A stretch of DNA of 64,000 nucleotides from Treponema sp. (GTDB lineage Bacteria > Spirochaetota > Spirochaetia > Treponematales > Treponemataceae), in NCBI GenBank assembly GCA_017938365.1, contig JAGBBT010000094.1, positions 36,509 through 100,508 of the forward strand, in the 5' to 3' direction. The notes under the pieces are model-generated. The model had not been told where the DNA came from and searched no databases. It saw nothing but the letters and a program-made list of their open reading frames with translations. The translations under genes and the position numbers were made by a program. Shown piece by piece: positions 51,660 through 60,922 of the stretch; the stretch's first letter is position 1; each line of letters starts with the position of its first letter.

Positions 51660-52694
51660 ATGAACGAAGTTCTGTCACAAGACGAGATTGACCAGTTACT
51701 TCAGGCTATTAGTTCCGGTGATACGGAAACTGATGATTTTAAGCCTGTAAGTGATACTCGTAAAATAAAAATATACGATTTTAAGAGACCCGACAAGTTT
51801 TCAAAGGAACAGATTCGTACTGTTTCTATAATGCATGAAACATTTGCACGTCTTACAACTACATCTCTTTCAGCACAGTTGCGTTCTTTGGTGCATGTTC
51901 ATGTTGCCTCTGTAGATCAGCTTACTTATGAAGAATTTATTCGTTCTATTCCTACGCCTACAACTTTAGCAGTTATAAATATGGATCCATTAAAAGGTAA
52001 TGCAGTTCTTGAAATTGATCCAGCAATTACTTTTAGTATGATTGATCGTCTGTTTGGTGGTACTGGACAGGGAGCTAAGGTTAGCCGTGATTTGACTGAT
52101 ATTGAACAGTCTGTTATGGAAGGTATTATTGTACGAATTCTTGCAAATATGAGAGAAGCTTGGACACAAGTAATAGATTTGCGTCCTCGTCTTGGTCAAA
52201 TTGAAACAAATCCTCAATTTGCTCAAATTGTACCTCCATCTGAAATGGTTGTACTAGTTACATTAGAAACAAAGGTTGGTGAAGAAGAAGGAATGATGAA
52301 TTTCTGTATTCCTTACTTAACAATTGAACCTATAATTTCAAAGCTTTCTTCACAGTTCTGGTTTAGTTCTGTAAGACGTAGTTCTACTACTCAGTATCTA
52401 GGAACTTTGAAGGAAAAACTTTCTGATGTTGATATGGATGTTGTTGCGGAAATCGGAACAATTAACATGCCTATTAGAGATGTATTAGCACTTCGTTGTG
52501 GAGATGTTGTGCGTCTTTCTAGTGTCAGAGTTGGTGATCCTTTAACATTAAGTGTTGGAAATAAAAAGAAGTTTATTTGTCAGCCTGGTGTTATTGGTAA
52601 AAAAATGGCTGTTCAAGTGATTGGAAAACTTGAACAGAATGAATCTGAAGAATTTGAAGAATTATCCGTTGAAGGAGAAGAATCTTATGAGTGA
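51660..52694 (+). CDS. fliM: Flagellar motor switch protein FliM
   Basis: 344 residues. The N-terminal CheY-binding motif VLSQDEIDQLLQAI (4-17) is intact; the CheC-like middle domain has FSMIDRLFGGTGQG; the C-terminal SpoA domain lies at 265-335 with LRCGDVVRLSSV. FliM forms the C-ring with FliG and FliY/N and reverses rotation on CheY-P binding. The last 8 bp overlap the fliY start. The C-terminal tail is acidic (ESEEFEELSVEGEESYE). Confidence 0.97.
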   Translation: MNEVLSQDEIDQLLQAISSGDTETDDFKPVSDTRKIKIYDFKRPDKFSKEQIRTVSIMHETFARLTTTSLSAQLRSLVHVHVASVDQLTYEEFIRSIPTPTTLAVINMDPLKGNAVLEIDPAITFSMIDRLFGGTGQGAKVSRDLTDIEQSVMEGIIVRILANMREAWTQVIDLRPRLGQIETNPQFAQIVPPSEMVVLVTLETKVGEEEGMMNFCIPYLTIEPIISKLSSQFWFSSVRRSSTTQYLGTLKEKLSDVDMDVVAEIGTINMPIRDVLALRCGDVVRLSSVRVGDPLTLSVGNKKKFICQPGVIGKKMAVQVIGKLEQNESEEFEELSVEGEESYE

Positions 52695-53838
52695 TGGTGC
52701 TATTTCTCAAGACGAAATTGACGCTTTATTGTCTGGTGTTGATATGGGAGGGTTAAGTTCCTCTTCTAGTGTTTCTGTTAATATTGACACGGCAGTCTTA
52801 GAAAAGTTTGCCGATGGAATAAAAGGTGAGTTGATTTCTAAAATTAATTCAATGACAGGAGCAGAATTTTCTATTTCAAATTCTTCTGTTGAAGTTGCTG
52901 ATAGAGATCAATTCCTCTCAAAAATACCAGAAATGGTTGTTGCTGTAATGATAGATTATTCTGTTGCTCTTAAAGGAGATCATCTTTTTGTTCTTTCTTC
53001 AGAATTTGGGCAGAAGTTAACAAGTCTTATAAATAAGGAAGAACAGGCTGAATTAGATGATATGGCTTTATCAGTTCTTTCTGAAGTTATTTCTAATCAT
53101 ACTGGTACAGAAATTAACGAATTAAGCAAAGATGGTAAATTACCAGGATTAGCTACAAATTCTCCTGAGTCTGTTCATGTTCCAAAGGCTATGATTCGTA
53201 TGCCTCAAGGTAAATTTGCTCTTTTTACTTTTGATTTTAATCTTGATGGACAGGTTTACACATTGTGGGAAGCTGTGTCTAGTGATGTTGCAACAGGAAT
53301 GATTTCTTCCCTAGATGGCGGAAATAATAATAATTCAGCACCTAATAATTCAATGGATATGTCTAATATGATGGGTGCTGCTCAGCCTCAAATGATGGGA
53401 ATGAATATGGGTGGTATGCAAATGCAGGGAATGCAAATGCAACAACCTCAAATGATGGGTATGAATATGGGTGGAATGCAAATGCAACCACAGATGAATA
53501 TGGGGCAGATAATGAACACACCTAATGTTCAATCAATTCAATATCCTAATCTAATGGGTGGTCCTGTTTCTGGAGAGCAAGGTAATATTGGTCTTATCAT
53601 GGATGTTTTCATGGAGATGACTGTAGAACTTGGTCGTACAAAAAAACAAATTAAAGAAATTTTGGGAATGGGTGAAGGTACTATTATTGAACTTGATAAA
53701 CTTGCTGGTGAACCTGTAGATATTCTCGTAAATCATAAACCAATTGCGAAGGGAGAAGTTGTTGTTATTGATGAAAACTTTGGAGTTCGTGTAACAGAGA
53801 TTCTTTCTCCTATGGAACGCGTTTCAGATTTACATTAA
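52687..53838 (+). CDS. fliY: Flagellar motor switch protein FliY (FliN-type) with Met/Gln-rich linker
   Basis: 383 residues from the ATG at 52687, chosen for AAGGAGAAG 7 bases upstream; the frame reaches back 22 codons inside fliM. The start ISQDEIDALLSGVDMGG repeats the FliM-style N-terminal motif. A CheC-like domain follows, then about 60 residues of Met, Gln, Gly and Pro (around 225-285), then a SpoA domain (IMDVFMEMTVELGRTKKQIK ... PIAKGEVVVIDENFGVRVTEI). The linker derives from a 60-bp-period DNA repeat at 53386-53486. Confidence 0.95.
   Translation: MSDGAISQDEIDALLSGVDMGGLSSSSSVSVNIDTAVLEKFADGIKGELISKINSMTGAEFSISNSSVEVADRDQFLSKIPEMVVAVMIDYSVALKGDHLFVLSSEFGQKLTSLINKEEQAELDDMALSVLSEVISNHTGTEINELSKDGKLPGLATNSPESVHVPKAMIRMPQGKFALFTFDFNLDGQVYTLWEAVSSDVATGMISSLDGGNNNNSAPNNSMDMSNMMGAAQPQMMGMNMGGMQMQGMQMQQPQMMGMNMGGMQMQPQMNMGQIMNTPNVQSIQYPNLMGGPVSGEQGNIGLIMDVFMEMTVELGRTKKQIKEILGMGEGTIIELDKLAGEPVDILVNHKPIAKGEVVVIDENFGVRVTEILSPMERVSDLH
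53386..53486 (+). repeat. 60-bp-period direct repeat in the fliY linker
   Basis: Two copies of about 41 bp (53386-53426 and 53446-53486) begin CCTCAAATGATGGG and differ at 2-3 positions; they encode two near-identical PQMMGMNMGGMQMQ units. This is a recent internal duplication that can expand or contract by slippage. Confidence 0.85.
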
Positions 53839-53845
53839 TACAAAG

Positions 53846-53894
53846 AGGCATCTGTTGTTTTGTGGGGATAAGATGACAGATGCTTATTTTTTTT
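53846..53894 (+). terminator. Intrinsic terminator inside the flagellar operon (fliY-fliO gap)
   Basis: A 10-bp stem with one G-T pair (AGGCATCTGT 53846-53855 with ACAGATGCTT 53876-53885), 20-base loop, then A and eight T (53886-53894). All motility genes downstream lie on the same strand, so it should reduce, and might regulate, their expression. Confidence 0.8.
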
Positions 53895-53896
53895 GA
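53873..53896 (+). CDS. Possible seven-codon leader ORF over the terminator
   Basis: ATG ACA GAT GCT TAT TTT TTT TGA encodes MTDAYFF. GGGGA lies 4 bases upstream as a ribosome site, in the loop of the terminator. The ORF covers the 3' arm and T tract, so translating ribosomes would collide with or disrupt the hairpin. It could be chance. Confidence 0.3.
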   Translation: MTDAYFF

Positions 53897-53914
53897 AATA
53901 AAATGGGTGGGTGT

Positions 53915-54538
53915 ATGCTAAAATTTAAGTCAAGATTTTTTATTTTTTTATTACTATCTTTTTTTATTTTTCCTGAAGTTGTTTTTTCAGAAAATCAGGA
54001 AAATAATCAAATAAATGAATTTTCTATTTCTACAGATCCTTCTGAAATTCCTTTTAATCCAGTTGTAACTCAAGAAAGTTCTAATAATAATTCTTCATCT
54101 ACAGTTTGGGTACTTGTTAAAATGGTTTTCTTTTTGGGGATTATTATTGCTATTGTGTATGGAATTGTTTATTTAATGAAGCGTTCTTTAAAAGTTTCGA
54201 ATGATAATGATCCATTTTTGCGTAAAGTTTCTCAATTAACTATAAGTCCTGGAAAATCAGTGATTGTTGTTACTTTGTTAAATAAGGCTTATCTGATTGG
54301 TGTGACAGACAATTCTATTTCTTTAATAGGTGAAGTAAATGATGATGAGTTAATTCAATCAATGAATTTGTATGCTGACAAAAATGATAATGTTAGTAAG
54401 CCAAAGTCTTTTGCTGATGTTTTAGAAATTTTTATGCCTAATAGTAAATTTTCAAATAAAGAAAGTGTTCTAAAAAATAGCGGAATTATGGACACAATTC
54501 GAAAACAAAGAGAAAGATTTAATTCTGGAGAAAATTAA
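53915..54538 (+). CDS. fliO: Flagellar biosynthesis protein FliO/FliZ
   Basis: 207 residues from ATG 53915; an in-frame ATG at 53903 would add MGGC. Signal peptide-like start (KFKSRFFIFLLLSFFIFPE), a Ser/Asn-rich periplasmic stretch, one membrane helix (about 65-85), and the cytoplasmic FliO domain LRKVSQLTISPGKSVIVVTLLNKAYLIGVTDNSISLIGEV. FliO helps assemble the FliPQR gate. This position was called FliZ in older treponeme annotation. It is the first gene after the internal terminator. Confidence 0.9.
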   Translation: MLKFKSRFFIFLLLSFFIFPEVVFSENQENNQINEFSISTDPSEIPFNPVVTQESSNNNSSSTVWVLVKMVFFLGIIIAIVYGIVYLMKRSLKVSNDNDPFLRKVSQLTISPGKSVIVVTLLNKAYLIGVTDNSISLIGEVNDDELIQSMNLYADKNDNVSKPKSFADVLEIFMPNSKFSNKESVLKNSGIMDTIRKQRERFNSGEN

Positions 54539-55386
54539 TGATTTTGATAAAGAATAAAAAAATAATTGGAAAACTTTTTCTATGCTTTTTTATAGTTTGT
54601 ATTTCTTTGTTTTCAGTTTCGGCACAGTCTTCTCAGAATAGAAATTTTCCACAGGGGTCTGTACAAGGGACAACTCAAATGAATGGAAATGTGAGAAATT
54701 TAAATATTCCGAATGTTGATATTAGTATTACTCAGCCTCAGACTGGTAATCAAATGGCTTTTTCAATTCAGGTTTTAGTTTTATTAACAATTTTATCTTT
54801 GGCACCAAGTCTTTTAATATTGCTAACTTGTTTTTTGAGGTTTTCTATAGTTCTTGATTTTATAAAAAGAGCTCTTTCTTTGCAGCAGGTTCCTCCTACA
54901 TCTGTTTTAAATGGAATCGCCTTATTTATGACTTTATTTATAATGTGGCCTGTTTTTCAGCAAATATATTCAACCTCATTTAAACCTCTAAGTGATGGTG
55001 AAATTTCGATTCAGCAAGCTTATATTGAAGCTGAAAAGCCTATAAAAACATTTATGTATTCTCAAATGGCTGGTGATAATTCTTATATTTCTACTTTTAT
55101 GAATCTTGCAAAATTACCAAAACCAAATACTTTAGATGATGTTCCGATTTATGTAATAATTCCGTCTTATATTTTGCATGAGCTTACGGTTGCTTTTAAA
55201 ATAGGAATTATCCTATATATACCTTTTATTGTAATTGATATGGTGGTTGCAAGTATTTTAATGAGTATGGGTATGATGATGTTGCCTCCTGTACAAATTT
55301 CTATGCCGTTTAAATTAATGCTTTTTGTTTTGGTTGATGGTTGGGGATTATTAGTTCAGCAACTTTTTGTTTCTGTTATTAAATAA
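54538..55386 (+). CDS. fliP: Flagellar type III export gate protein FliP
   Basis: 282 residues. A cleaved signal sequence, then four membrane helices. PSLLILLTCFLRFSIVLDFIKRALS and VPPTSVLNGIALFMTLFIMWP are diagnostic; DMVVASILMSMGMMMLPPVQISMPFKLMLFVLVDGW ends it. FliP5Q4R1 forms the export channel. The ATG overlaps the fliO stop (TAATG). Confidence 0.96.
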   Translation: MILIKNKKIIGKLFLCFFIVCISLFSVSAQSSQNRNFPQGSVQGTTQMNGNVRNLNIPNVDISITQPQTGNQMAFSIQVLVLLTILSLAPSLLILLTCFLRFSIVLDFIKRALSLQQVPPTSVLNGIALFMTLFIMWPVFQQIYSTSFKPLSDGEISIQQAYIEAEKPIKTFMYSQMAGDNSYISTFMNLAKLPKPNTLDDVPIYVIIPSYILHELTVAFKIGIILYIPFIVIDMVVASILMSMGMMMLPPVQISMPFKLMLFVLVDGWGLLVQQLFVSVIK

Positions 55387-55403
55387 AGTTATGGAGGAAT
55401 GTG

Positions 55404-55676
55404 ATGTCTACTATTGGTGATTTAGTTTCTTTGATAAGAGGTGCTGTTTTTCAAGTTTTTATATTATGTTCTCCTGTTTTGGGTGCAGCTTTGATTATTG
55501 GTTTGATTATTGCTATTTTTCAAGCTACAACTTCTATTCAAGAACAAACTTTGACTTTTTTACCGAAAATGCTTGTTATTCTTGCTGCACTAGCTTTGTT
55601 AGGTGGCTGGATGTTTGCGACTATGAGAGGTTATACGATAAATCTTTTTAGTATGATTCCTGATATTGCGAGATAA
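55404..55676 (+). CDS. fliQ: Flagellar type III export gate protein FliQ
   Basis: 90 residues, two membrane helices, with LIIGLIIAIFQATTSIQEQTLTFLPK as the family signature. I chose the ATG at 55404 over a GTG at 55401 because GGAGG (55393-55397) is 6 bases before it. fliR starts 5 bp after its stop. Confidence 0.96.
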   Translation: MSTIGDLVSLIRGAVFQVFILCSPVLGAALIIGLIIAIFQATTSIQEQTLTFLPKMLVILAALALLGGWMFATMRGYTINLFSMIPDIAR

Positions 55677-55681
55677 TTTTA

Positions 55682-56494
55682 ATGCTAGAGCAGATTGTCC
55701 TAAAAGCTCCTGTTTTTTTACTTATTGCTGGAAGATGTTTTGCATTGATTATGACTTTGCCGTTGTTTTCTATGAGAACAATTCCTAGAATTGCAAAAAT
55801 TGCTTTAACAGGATATATGTCATATTTACTTTTTCCTCATGTAGACTTTTCTGTTTATGAAGGAATTTTTACACCTAATGGAGTTTTTTCTCTGAATTAT
55901 ATTTTATTTTTAATTGGAGAAATCTTTATTGGTGTAATTTTAGGTTTTTATGTAACGATTATATTTACTGCATTTAGCACTGCAGGACAGTTTTTTGCTT
56001 TTCAGATGGGTTTTAGTGCTTCTGAAGTTTATGACGCTCTTAGTCAAGTAGAAAATCCTTTGATGGGACAATTTTTTAATCTTATTGCAATGTTAATTTT
56101 TTTGCAAAATCATTGGGCTCAAAAGCTTTTTGGAGGTGCTTTAGTATCTAGTTTTGAAACTATGAATGTTTTTAAACTTATTTCTGACAATGGTAGAGAA
56201 AAAATAGTATATTTTATGATGAATGGGTTAACAGAATTATTTGCAGATGCCTTTGTTTTGGCGCTTCCAATAATAGGCACTCTCTTTTTAATTTCTGTTA
56301 CAATGGGAATTTTATCTAAGGCTGCACCTCAAATGAATTTAATGTCAGAAGGGTTTCCTACAATGATTTTGATTGCATTTTTCATAATTACAAGTTTAAT
56401 GGGAATTTTTTGTGATTTTTTTATAAGAGCTTTTGCTGCTGGTTTTTCTAATATGGAACAGCTGTTTATTTTCTTTAATGGTGGTCATGAATGA
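55682..56494 (+). CDS. fliR: Flagellar type III export gate protein FliR
   Basis: 270 residues, about six membrane helices. FVTIIFTAFSTAGQFFAFQMGFS and the later ISVTMGILSKAAPQMNLMSEGFP match the FliR export-gate motifs. It plugs the FliPQ ring and joins FlhB. It overlaps flhB by 4 bases (ATGA). Confidence 0.96.
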   Translation: MLEQIVLKAPVFLLIAGRCFALIMTLPLFSMRTIPRIAKIALTGYMSYLLFPHVDFSVYEGIFTPNGVFSLNYILFLIGEIFIGVILGFYVTIIFTAFSTAGQFFAFQMGFSASEVYDALSQVENPLMGQFFNLIAMLIFLQNHWAQKLFGGALVSSFETMNVFKLISDNGREKIVYFMMNGLTELFADAFVLALPIIGTLFLISVTMGILSKAAPQMNLMSEGFPTMILIAFFIITSLMGIFCDFFIRAFAAGFSNMEQLFIFFNGGHE

Positions 56495-57588
56495 GTTTTA
56501 ACGATATTGATTTACAATGGTTTGCCGCCGAAGATGAAGGAAGAACAGAGGCACCTTCAGAACATAGATTACGCAAAGCTAGAGAAGAAGGCCGTGTTCC
56601 GAAAAGTCAGGAATTAAATAGTTCCTTGGTTTTAATTGTTACTGTTTTAGTTTTATTGTTTTTTGCATCTTATTTTCTTAAGTGGTGTGAGGATGTTTTA
56701 GTATATTATTTTTCTAGGTGTACAGAAGAAGATGTTTTTCAAAAACAGTTTTTTTCAACTTTTGCGATTTTTTTAGGACGAATGGTCGTACCTTTATCTT
56801 TAGCTGGTATAATATCTGCTTTTTTGTCTAATATTATTCAGAATAAAGGTTTTATATTTTCAACAAAACCTATTGAACCTCAATTTTCAAAAGTTTTACC
56901 TCGTGTCGGTCAGTATTTAAAAAAGACATTATTTTCTTTTGAAGGTTTATTTAATATTTCAAAATCTCTCTTAAAAGTTATAGCAATTGGAATTGTTGCT
57001 TATGTTATTATAAAGATTAATTTGCCTATAATTTTAGAATTTATAAATGCATCTTCTGTTAGGCTTGCGTTGGGAAAAATTGCCACCACGGCTGCACAAA
57101 TAATTATTATATGTGCAGTTATATTTCTTGTTATTTCTATACCTGATTATTTTGTTCAAAGATATCAATTTATGGAATCGATGAAAATGACAAAACAAGA
57201 AGTAAAACAGGAATATAAAGAAATGGAAGGAGATCCTGAAGTAAAGAGTCATTTAGAAAATGCCCAAAGACAGTTATTACAAAGGAATATTCCAAAAGCT
57301 GTTGCAGAGAGTGATGTTGTTATTACGAACCCTACACATTTTGCTGTGTCGTTAAAATATGATTCATCAAGATTTGATAGTCCTCAAATTACTGCTAAAG
57401 GTGCAGATGAACTTGCTTTTAGAATTAGAACTATAGCAAAAGAAAATGATGTACCTATTGTTGAAAATAGACCTTTGGCTCGTTCGCTCTATGCAGAAAC
57501 TGAAGTTGGTGATATAATACCTGATAAGTATATAAAAGCAATTGTATCTGTTTATGCACAGATTGAATATATAAATAAGAAAATGTAA
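56491..57588 (+). CDS. flhB: Flagellar export switch protein FlhB
   Basis: 365 residues. Four membrane helices after an N-terminal RTEAPSEHRLRKAREEGRVPKS motif; the cytoplasmic domain has the self-cleavage site NPTH at about residue 280 in VVITNPTHFAVSLKY. Cleavage there switches export from rod/hook to filament substrates. All motifs are normal. It ends 18 bp before flhA. Confidence 0.97.
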   Translation: MSFNDIDLQWFAAEDEGRTEAPSEHRLRKAREEGRVPKSQELNSSLVLIVTVLVLLFFASYFLKWCEDVLVYYFSRCTEEDVFQKQFFSTFAIFLGRMVVPLSLAGIISAFLSNIIQNKGFIFSTKPIEPQFSKVLPRVGQYLKKTLFSFEGLFNISKSLLKVIAIGIVAYVIIKINLPIILEFINASSVRLALGKIATTAAQIIIICAVIFLVISIPDYFVQRYQFMESMKMTKQEVKQEYKEMEGDPEVKSHLENAQRQLLQRNIPKAVAESDVVITNPTHFAVSLKYDSSRFDSPQITAKGADELAFRIRTIAKENDVPIVENRPLARSLYAETEVGDIIPDKYIKAIVSVYAQIEYINKKM

Positions 57589-57606
57589 GTCAACCAGGGG
57601 TGGGGC

Positions 57607-59727
57607 GTGGCTAATCGTTTTGTAAATTTTTTAAATTCTCTAGCAAATAATTTTGTTGCGGCAGCAGCTGTTGTTGTTGTATTGATGTTGCTCATACCTG
57701 TACCTTCTGTACTTTTAAATTTTTTAATGATTCTAAATATTGCTATTGCTCTAATTATTTTGTTGACTGTTTTATATACGCCAAAAGCTTCTGATTTATC
57801 GTCTTTTCCCCGTGTTATTTTATTTTCTACAATTTTTGGATTAGCACTAAATGTTTGTTCTACAAGATTTATATTAAAAAACGGACATGTCGGTTTTGAT
57901 ATGTTCTCAGGAGATATGATAAAAGCTTTTGCAAATATTGTTGCAGGAGAAGACGTTATTATTGGACTTATGATTTTTATCATATTAATGATAATTCAAG
58001 TGGTAGTTATTACGAAAGGTGCTTCTCGCGTATCAGAAGTTGCTGCTCGTTTTGCTTTGGATTCAATGAATTCAAAAATGTTTGCTGTTGATTCTGAATT
58101 GCAATCAGGCTCAATAACAGATGAACAAGCTAGAGAAAAAAAAGCTTCTATTCGTAGAGAAAGTGATTTTTATTCTGCTATGGATGGATCTTCTAAGTTT
58201 GTAAGTGGTAACGTAAAGGCCGGTATATTTATTACTATAATTAACCTTGTTGGTGGAATTTTATTTGCTATGCTTAGACATGGAATGTCATGGCAAAATG
58301 CTATTAATACATTCCCTAAACTTACAATAGGTGATGGATTATTAAGTCAACTTCCTTCTTTGATTCTTTCATTTGCAACGGGTATTCTTGTTACTGGTAG
58401 TAATTCTGATGAAGTATTAGGAGAACAGTTAAAGAAGCAATTTACAGTAAGTGGACATATATATGTAATTTCTGGAAGTATTCTTATTTTTATGAGTTTA
58501 GTTTTTTATGAACTACCTTCCTTAATTTTTTTACTTGTATCCTTCGGTGGATTGTGTATTTTTGTTGGATATAAGATGATAAAAAAAGAAAAGCAAACTT
58601 TTGCAAAAAAACTTGCAGAAGAGCAAGCCGCTAAGTCAAAGAATCAAACTGGTGGAAGTCCAGAAGATGTAAGTCCGATTGTTCCTCTTGATCCATTGAG
58701 TTTGGAATTAGGATATGCATTAATTCCTTTGGTAGATAAAGAAAAAGGTGCTGAATTATTAGAAAGGGTTACAAGAATAAGAAGAGAAGCTGCAATAGAT
58801 TTAGGATTAGTGATTCCTAGAATTAGAATTATTGATAATATGACTCTTGATCCTAATGAATATTGTTTTAAAATTCGTGGAATAGAAGCTGGAAGAAGCA
58901 AGATAAAACTTGACCATTATATGTGTCTTGATACAGGTATGGTAACTGAAAAAATTGAGGGAGAAGCGACTACAGACCCAACATTCGGACTTCCAGGAAT
59001 TTGGATTACTGAATCTGAGCGACCAATTGCGGAAAGAAATGGGTACTCTATTATTGATCCTCCAACTATAATTGCAACTCACATGACAGAAATAATTCGT
59101 TCTCATGCATCTGAAATACTTGGGCGTCAGGAAGTTAGTGCAATTATCGAAAAAATCAAAGAAACAAATCCTGTTGTTGTTAATGAAGTTATTGATACAT
59201 ATAAATATACCTATGGAGAAATTGAAAAAATCCTTCAAGGCTTGCTAAAGGAAAGAGTTTCAATCAGAAATATTGTTGCGATATTAGAAACTCTCGCAAA
59301 TTTTGGTATGTATACACCTCATAATACTTGGTTCTTAACAGAAAAGGTAAGAGAAACTTTAGGATTACAAATTTGTCTGCAATATGTGGATCCACAAGAT
59401 AAAAATTTAAGCGTTGTTCAGTTAAGTCAATCATGGGCTGAGAAGATATTACAGCATAAAGTTGAACTCTCTGGTGGAGGTTATGCGGTAGGTTTTGATC
59501 CAGTTGATGGACGTAAGTGGATTAATTCTGTTAGTTCTGCAATAATTGCCATGAAAGAAAAGAATTATCTTCCAATAATTTTATGTCCTGCTGATGTTCG
59601 ACAATTAGTATATAGTTCTATAGATAGGGAATTGCCTGGTGTTATTGTTCTTTCATTTAATGAAGTTATGGCAGCTGGAAATAGTATAAAATTGGAAGTA
59701 ATGGGAGAAATTGTGGATGAACAGTAG
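57607..59727 (+). CDS. flhA: Flagellar export protein FlhA
   Basis: 706 residues, the normal size. Eight membrane helices (first 330 residues) with the FHIPEP-region equivalent TKGASRVSEVAARFALDSM, then a cytoplasmic domain that docks substrate-chaperone complexes (HMTEIIRSHASEILGRQEV). FlhA converts proton motive force to export. It starts at GTG behind GGGGTGGGGC, about 18 bp after flhB. The 3' end overlaps flhF by 11 bases. Confidence 0.97.
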   Translation: MANRFVNFLNSLANNFVAAAAVVVVLMLLIPVPSVLLNFLMILNIAIALIILLTVLYTPKASDLSSFPRVILFSTIFGLALNVCSTRFILKNGHVGFDMFSGDMIKAFANIVAGEDVIIGLMIFIILMIIQVVVITKGASRVSEVAARFALDSMNSKMFAVDSELQSGSITDEQAREKKASIRRESDFYSAMDGSSKFVSGNVKAGIFITIINLVGGILFAMLRHGMSWQNAINTFPKLTIGDGLLSQLPSLILSFATGILVTGSNSDEVLGEQLKKQFTVSGHIYVISGSILIFMSLVFYELPSLIFLLVSFGGLCIFVGYKMIKKEKQTFAKKLAEEQAAKSKNQTGGSPEDVSPIVPLDPLSLELGYALIPLVDKEKGAELLERVTRIRREAAIDLGLVIPRIRIIDNMTLDPNEYCFKIRGIEAGRSKIKLDHYMCLDTGMVTEKIEGEATTDPTFGLPGIWITESERPIAERNGYSIIDPPTIIATHMTEIIRSHASEILGRQEVSAIIEKIKETNPVVVNEVIDTYKYTYGEIEKILQGLLKERVSIRNIVAILETLANFGMYTPHNTWFLTEKVRETLGLQICLQYVDPQDKNLSVVQLSQSWAEKILQHKVELSGGGYAVGFDPVDGRKWINSVSSAIIAMKEKNYLPIILCPADVRQLVYSSIDRELPGVIVLSFNEVMAAGNSIKLEVMGEIVDEQ

Positions 59728-60919
59728 TTTTGATCCAACTGTGCAGACTATAGTTGGAAAATCTGTAGATGAAATCAAAGCTGAACTCTTTAAAATACAT
59801 GGTGAGAATTATGAAATTAGAGGAATTCAACCATCTTTAACTCCTGGTTTTATGGGTTTTTTTCAAAAATCACGTGTTAAAGTTTTATATATTGTAAAAC
59901 AACGAAATGTAGTCAATACAAAAGAAGATTTTAATACATCTAAAGATGAAATATTAAAAAAAGTTGGATTAGAAAATATTGCTGTAAAACAGAATGCACA
60001 AATGTTGAATATGATGCAAGAATTAAGTTGTCAGATAAGTGAGCTAAAAAGTGCATCAAATACAACCGAAAAACATTTAACGATTCAAAAAATTGAAGAA
60101 TTATTGTTAAATAATGAATTTACACATTCTTTTGTTAATAATATTACTTCAAAAATTCGTGCAAGTTTTCCTTTAGAAGAATTAGAAGATTTTGATAAAG
60201 TTCAAACGCAAGTTGTAGATTGGATTGGTGATTCTATAAAAATTACACCTAAAATAATTCGTAAATTACCACATGTAATAGTTCTTATTGGTCCTACAGG
60301 TGTAGGAAAAACTACTACAATAAGCAAAATTGCAGCAAATTTAATTTTAGAAGCAAAAAGAAAGAATGCTACAATTCCTTCTATTCGTTTTATTACTATA
60401 GATAGAACTCGTGTAGGTGCCGAAGAGCAATTGAGAAAATTTGGTGAGTTAATGGGAATTCCTGTTGACAAAGCTGAAACCACGGAAGATGTAAAGCAAA
60501 TTTTTGAGCAATATAAAAATTCTGTAGATTATATTTTAATTGATACTTCTGGATATTCACCTTATGACTATGAAAATATTGGTAAGATGAGAGCTTTATT
60601 AGATGTTCCAGGTCTGAGACCAGATGTATATTTGACATTTTCTGCAGAAAAAAAAGCTCGTGATTTAGAAAAAATAATTCTTAATTATGAAAGTTTTAAT
60701 TTTGATTCAGTAATTATCACAAAATGTGACGAAACAACTTGTTATGGAAATGTCCTTAGTGTATTGGCTGAAAAAAATAAATCTATAGCTTATATTACTG
60801 ATGGTCAAAAAGTTCCTAGAGATATAAAAAGAGCTACTGTTGTAAATTTCTTAAAAAACTTAGAAGGTTTTGATATAAATAGATTTCATATAGATGAAAG
60901 ATTTCCGGAGGATAATTAA
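59717..60919 (+). CDS. flhF: Flagellar placement GTPase FlhF
   Basis: 400 residues from the ATG at 59717 with GGGAG 9 bases upstream; an in-frame TTG at 59711 is less likely. The B/N domain leads to an SRP-type G domain: P-loop LIGPTGVGKTTTISKIAAN near 195, TIDRTRVGAEEQLRKFGE, DTSGYSPYDYE (DTxG) and TKCDET. In spirochaetes FlhF fixes flagellar number and position near the poles. The 5' end lies inside flhA, so expression is coupled. Confidence 0.95.
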   Translation: MNSSFDPTVQTIVGKSVDEIKAELFKIHGENYEIRGIQPSLTPGFMGFFQKSRVKVLYIVKQRNVVNTKEDFNTSKDEILKKVGLENIAVKQNAQMLNMMQELSCQISELKSASNTTEKHLTIQKIEELLLNNEFTHSFVNNITSKIRASFPLEELEDFDKVQTQVVDWIGDSIKITPKIIRKLPHVIVLIGPTGVGKTTTISKIAANLILEAKRKNATIPSIRFITIDRTRVGAEEQLRKFGELMGIPVDKAETTEDVKQIFEQYKNSVDYILIDTSGYSPYDYENIGKMRALLDVPGLRPDVYLTFSAEKKARDLEKIILNYESFNFDSVIITKCDETTCYGNVLSVLAEKNKSIAYITDGQKVPRDIKRATVVNFLKNLEGFDINRFHIDERFPEDN

Positions 60920-60922
60920 GCT

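Noticed and set aside
53350..53532. His-rich 60-codon ORF on the minus strand within fliY
   Set aside because: It is the reverse reading of the Met/Gln-rich repeat (CAT/CAC from ATG/GTG); no start signal and it lies wholly inside fliY.
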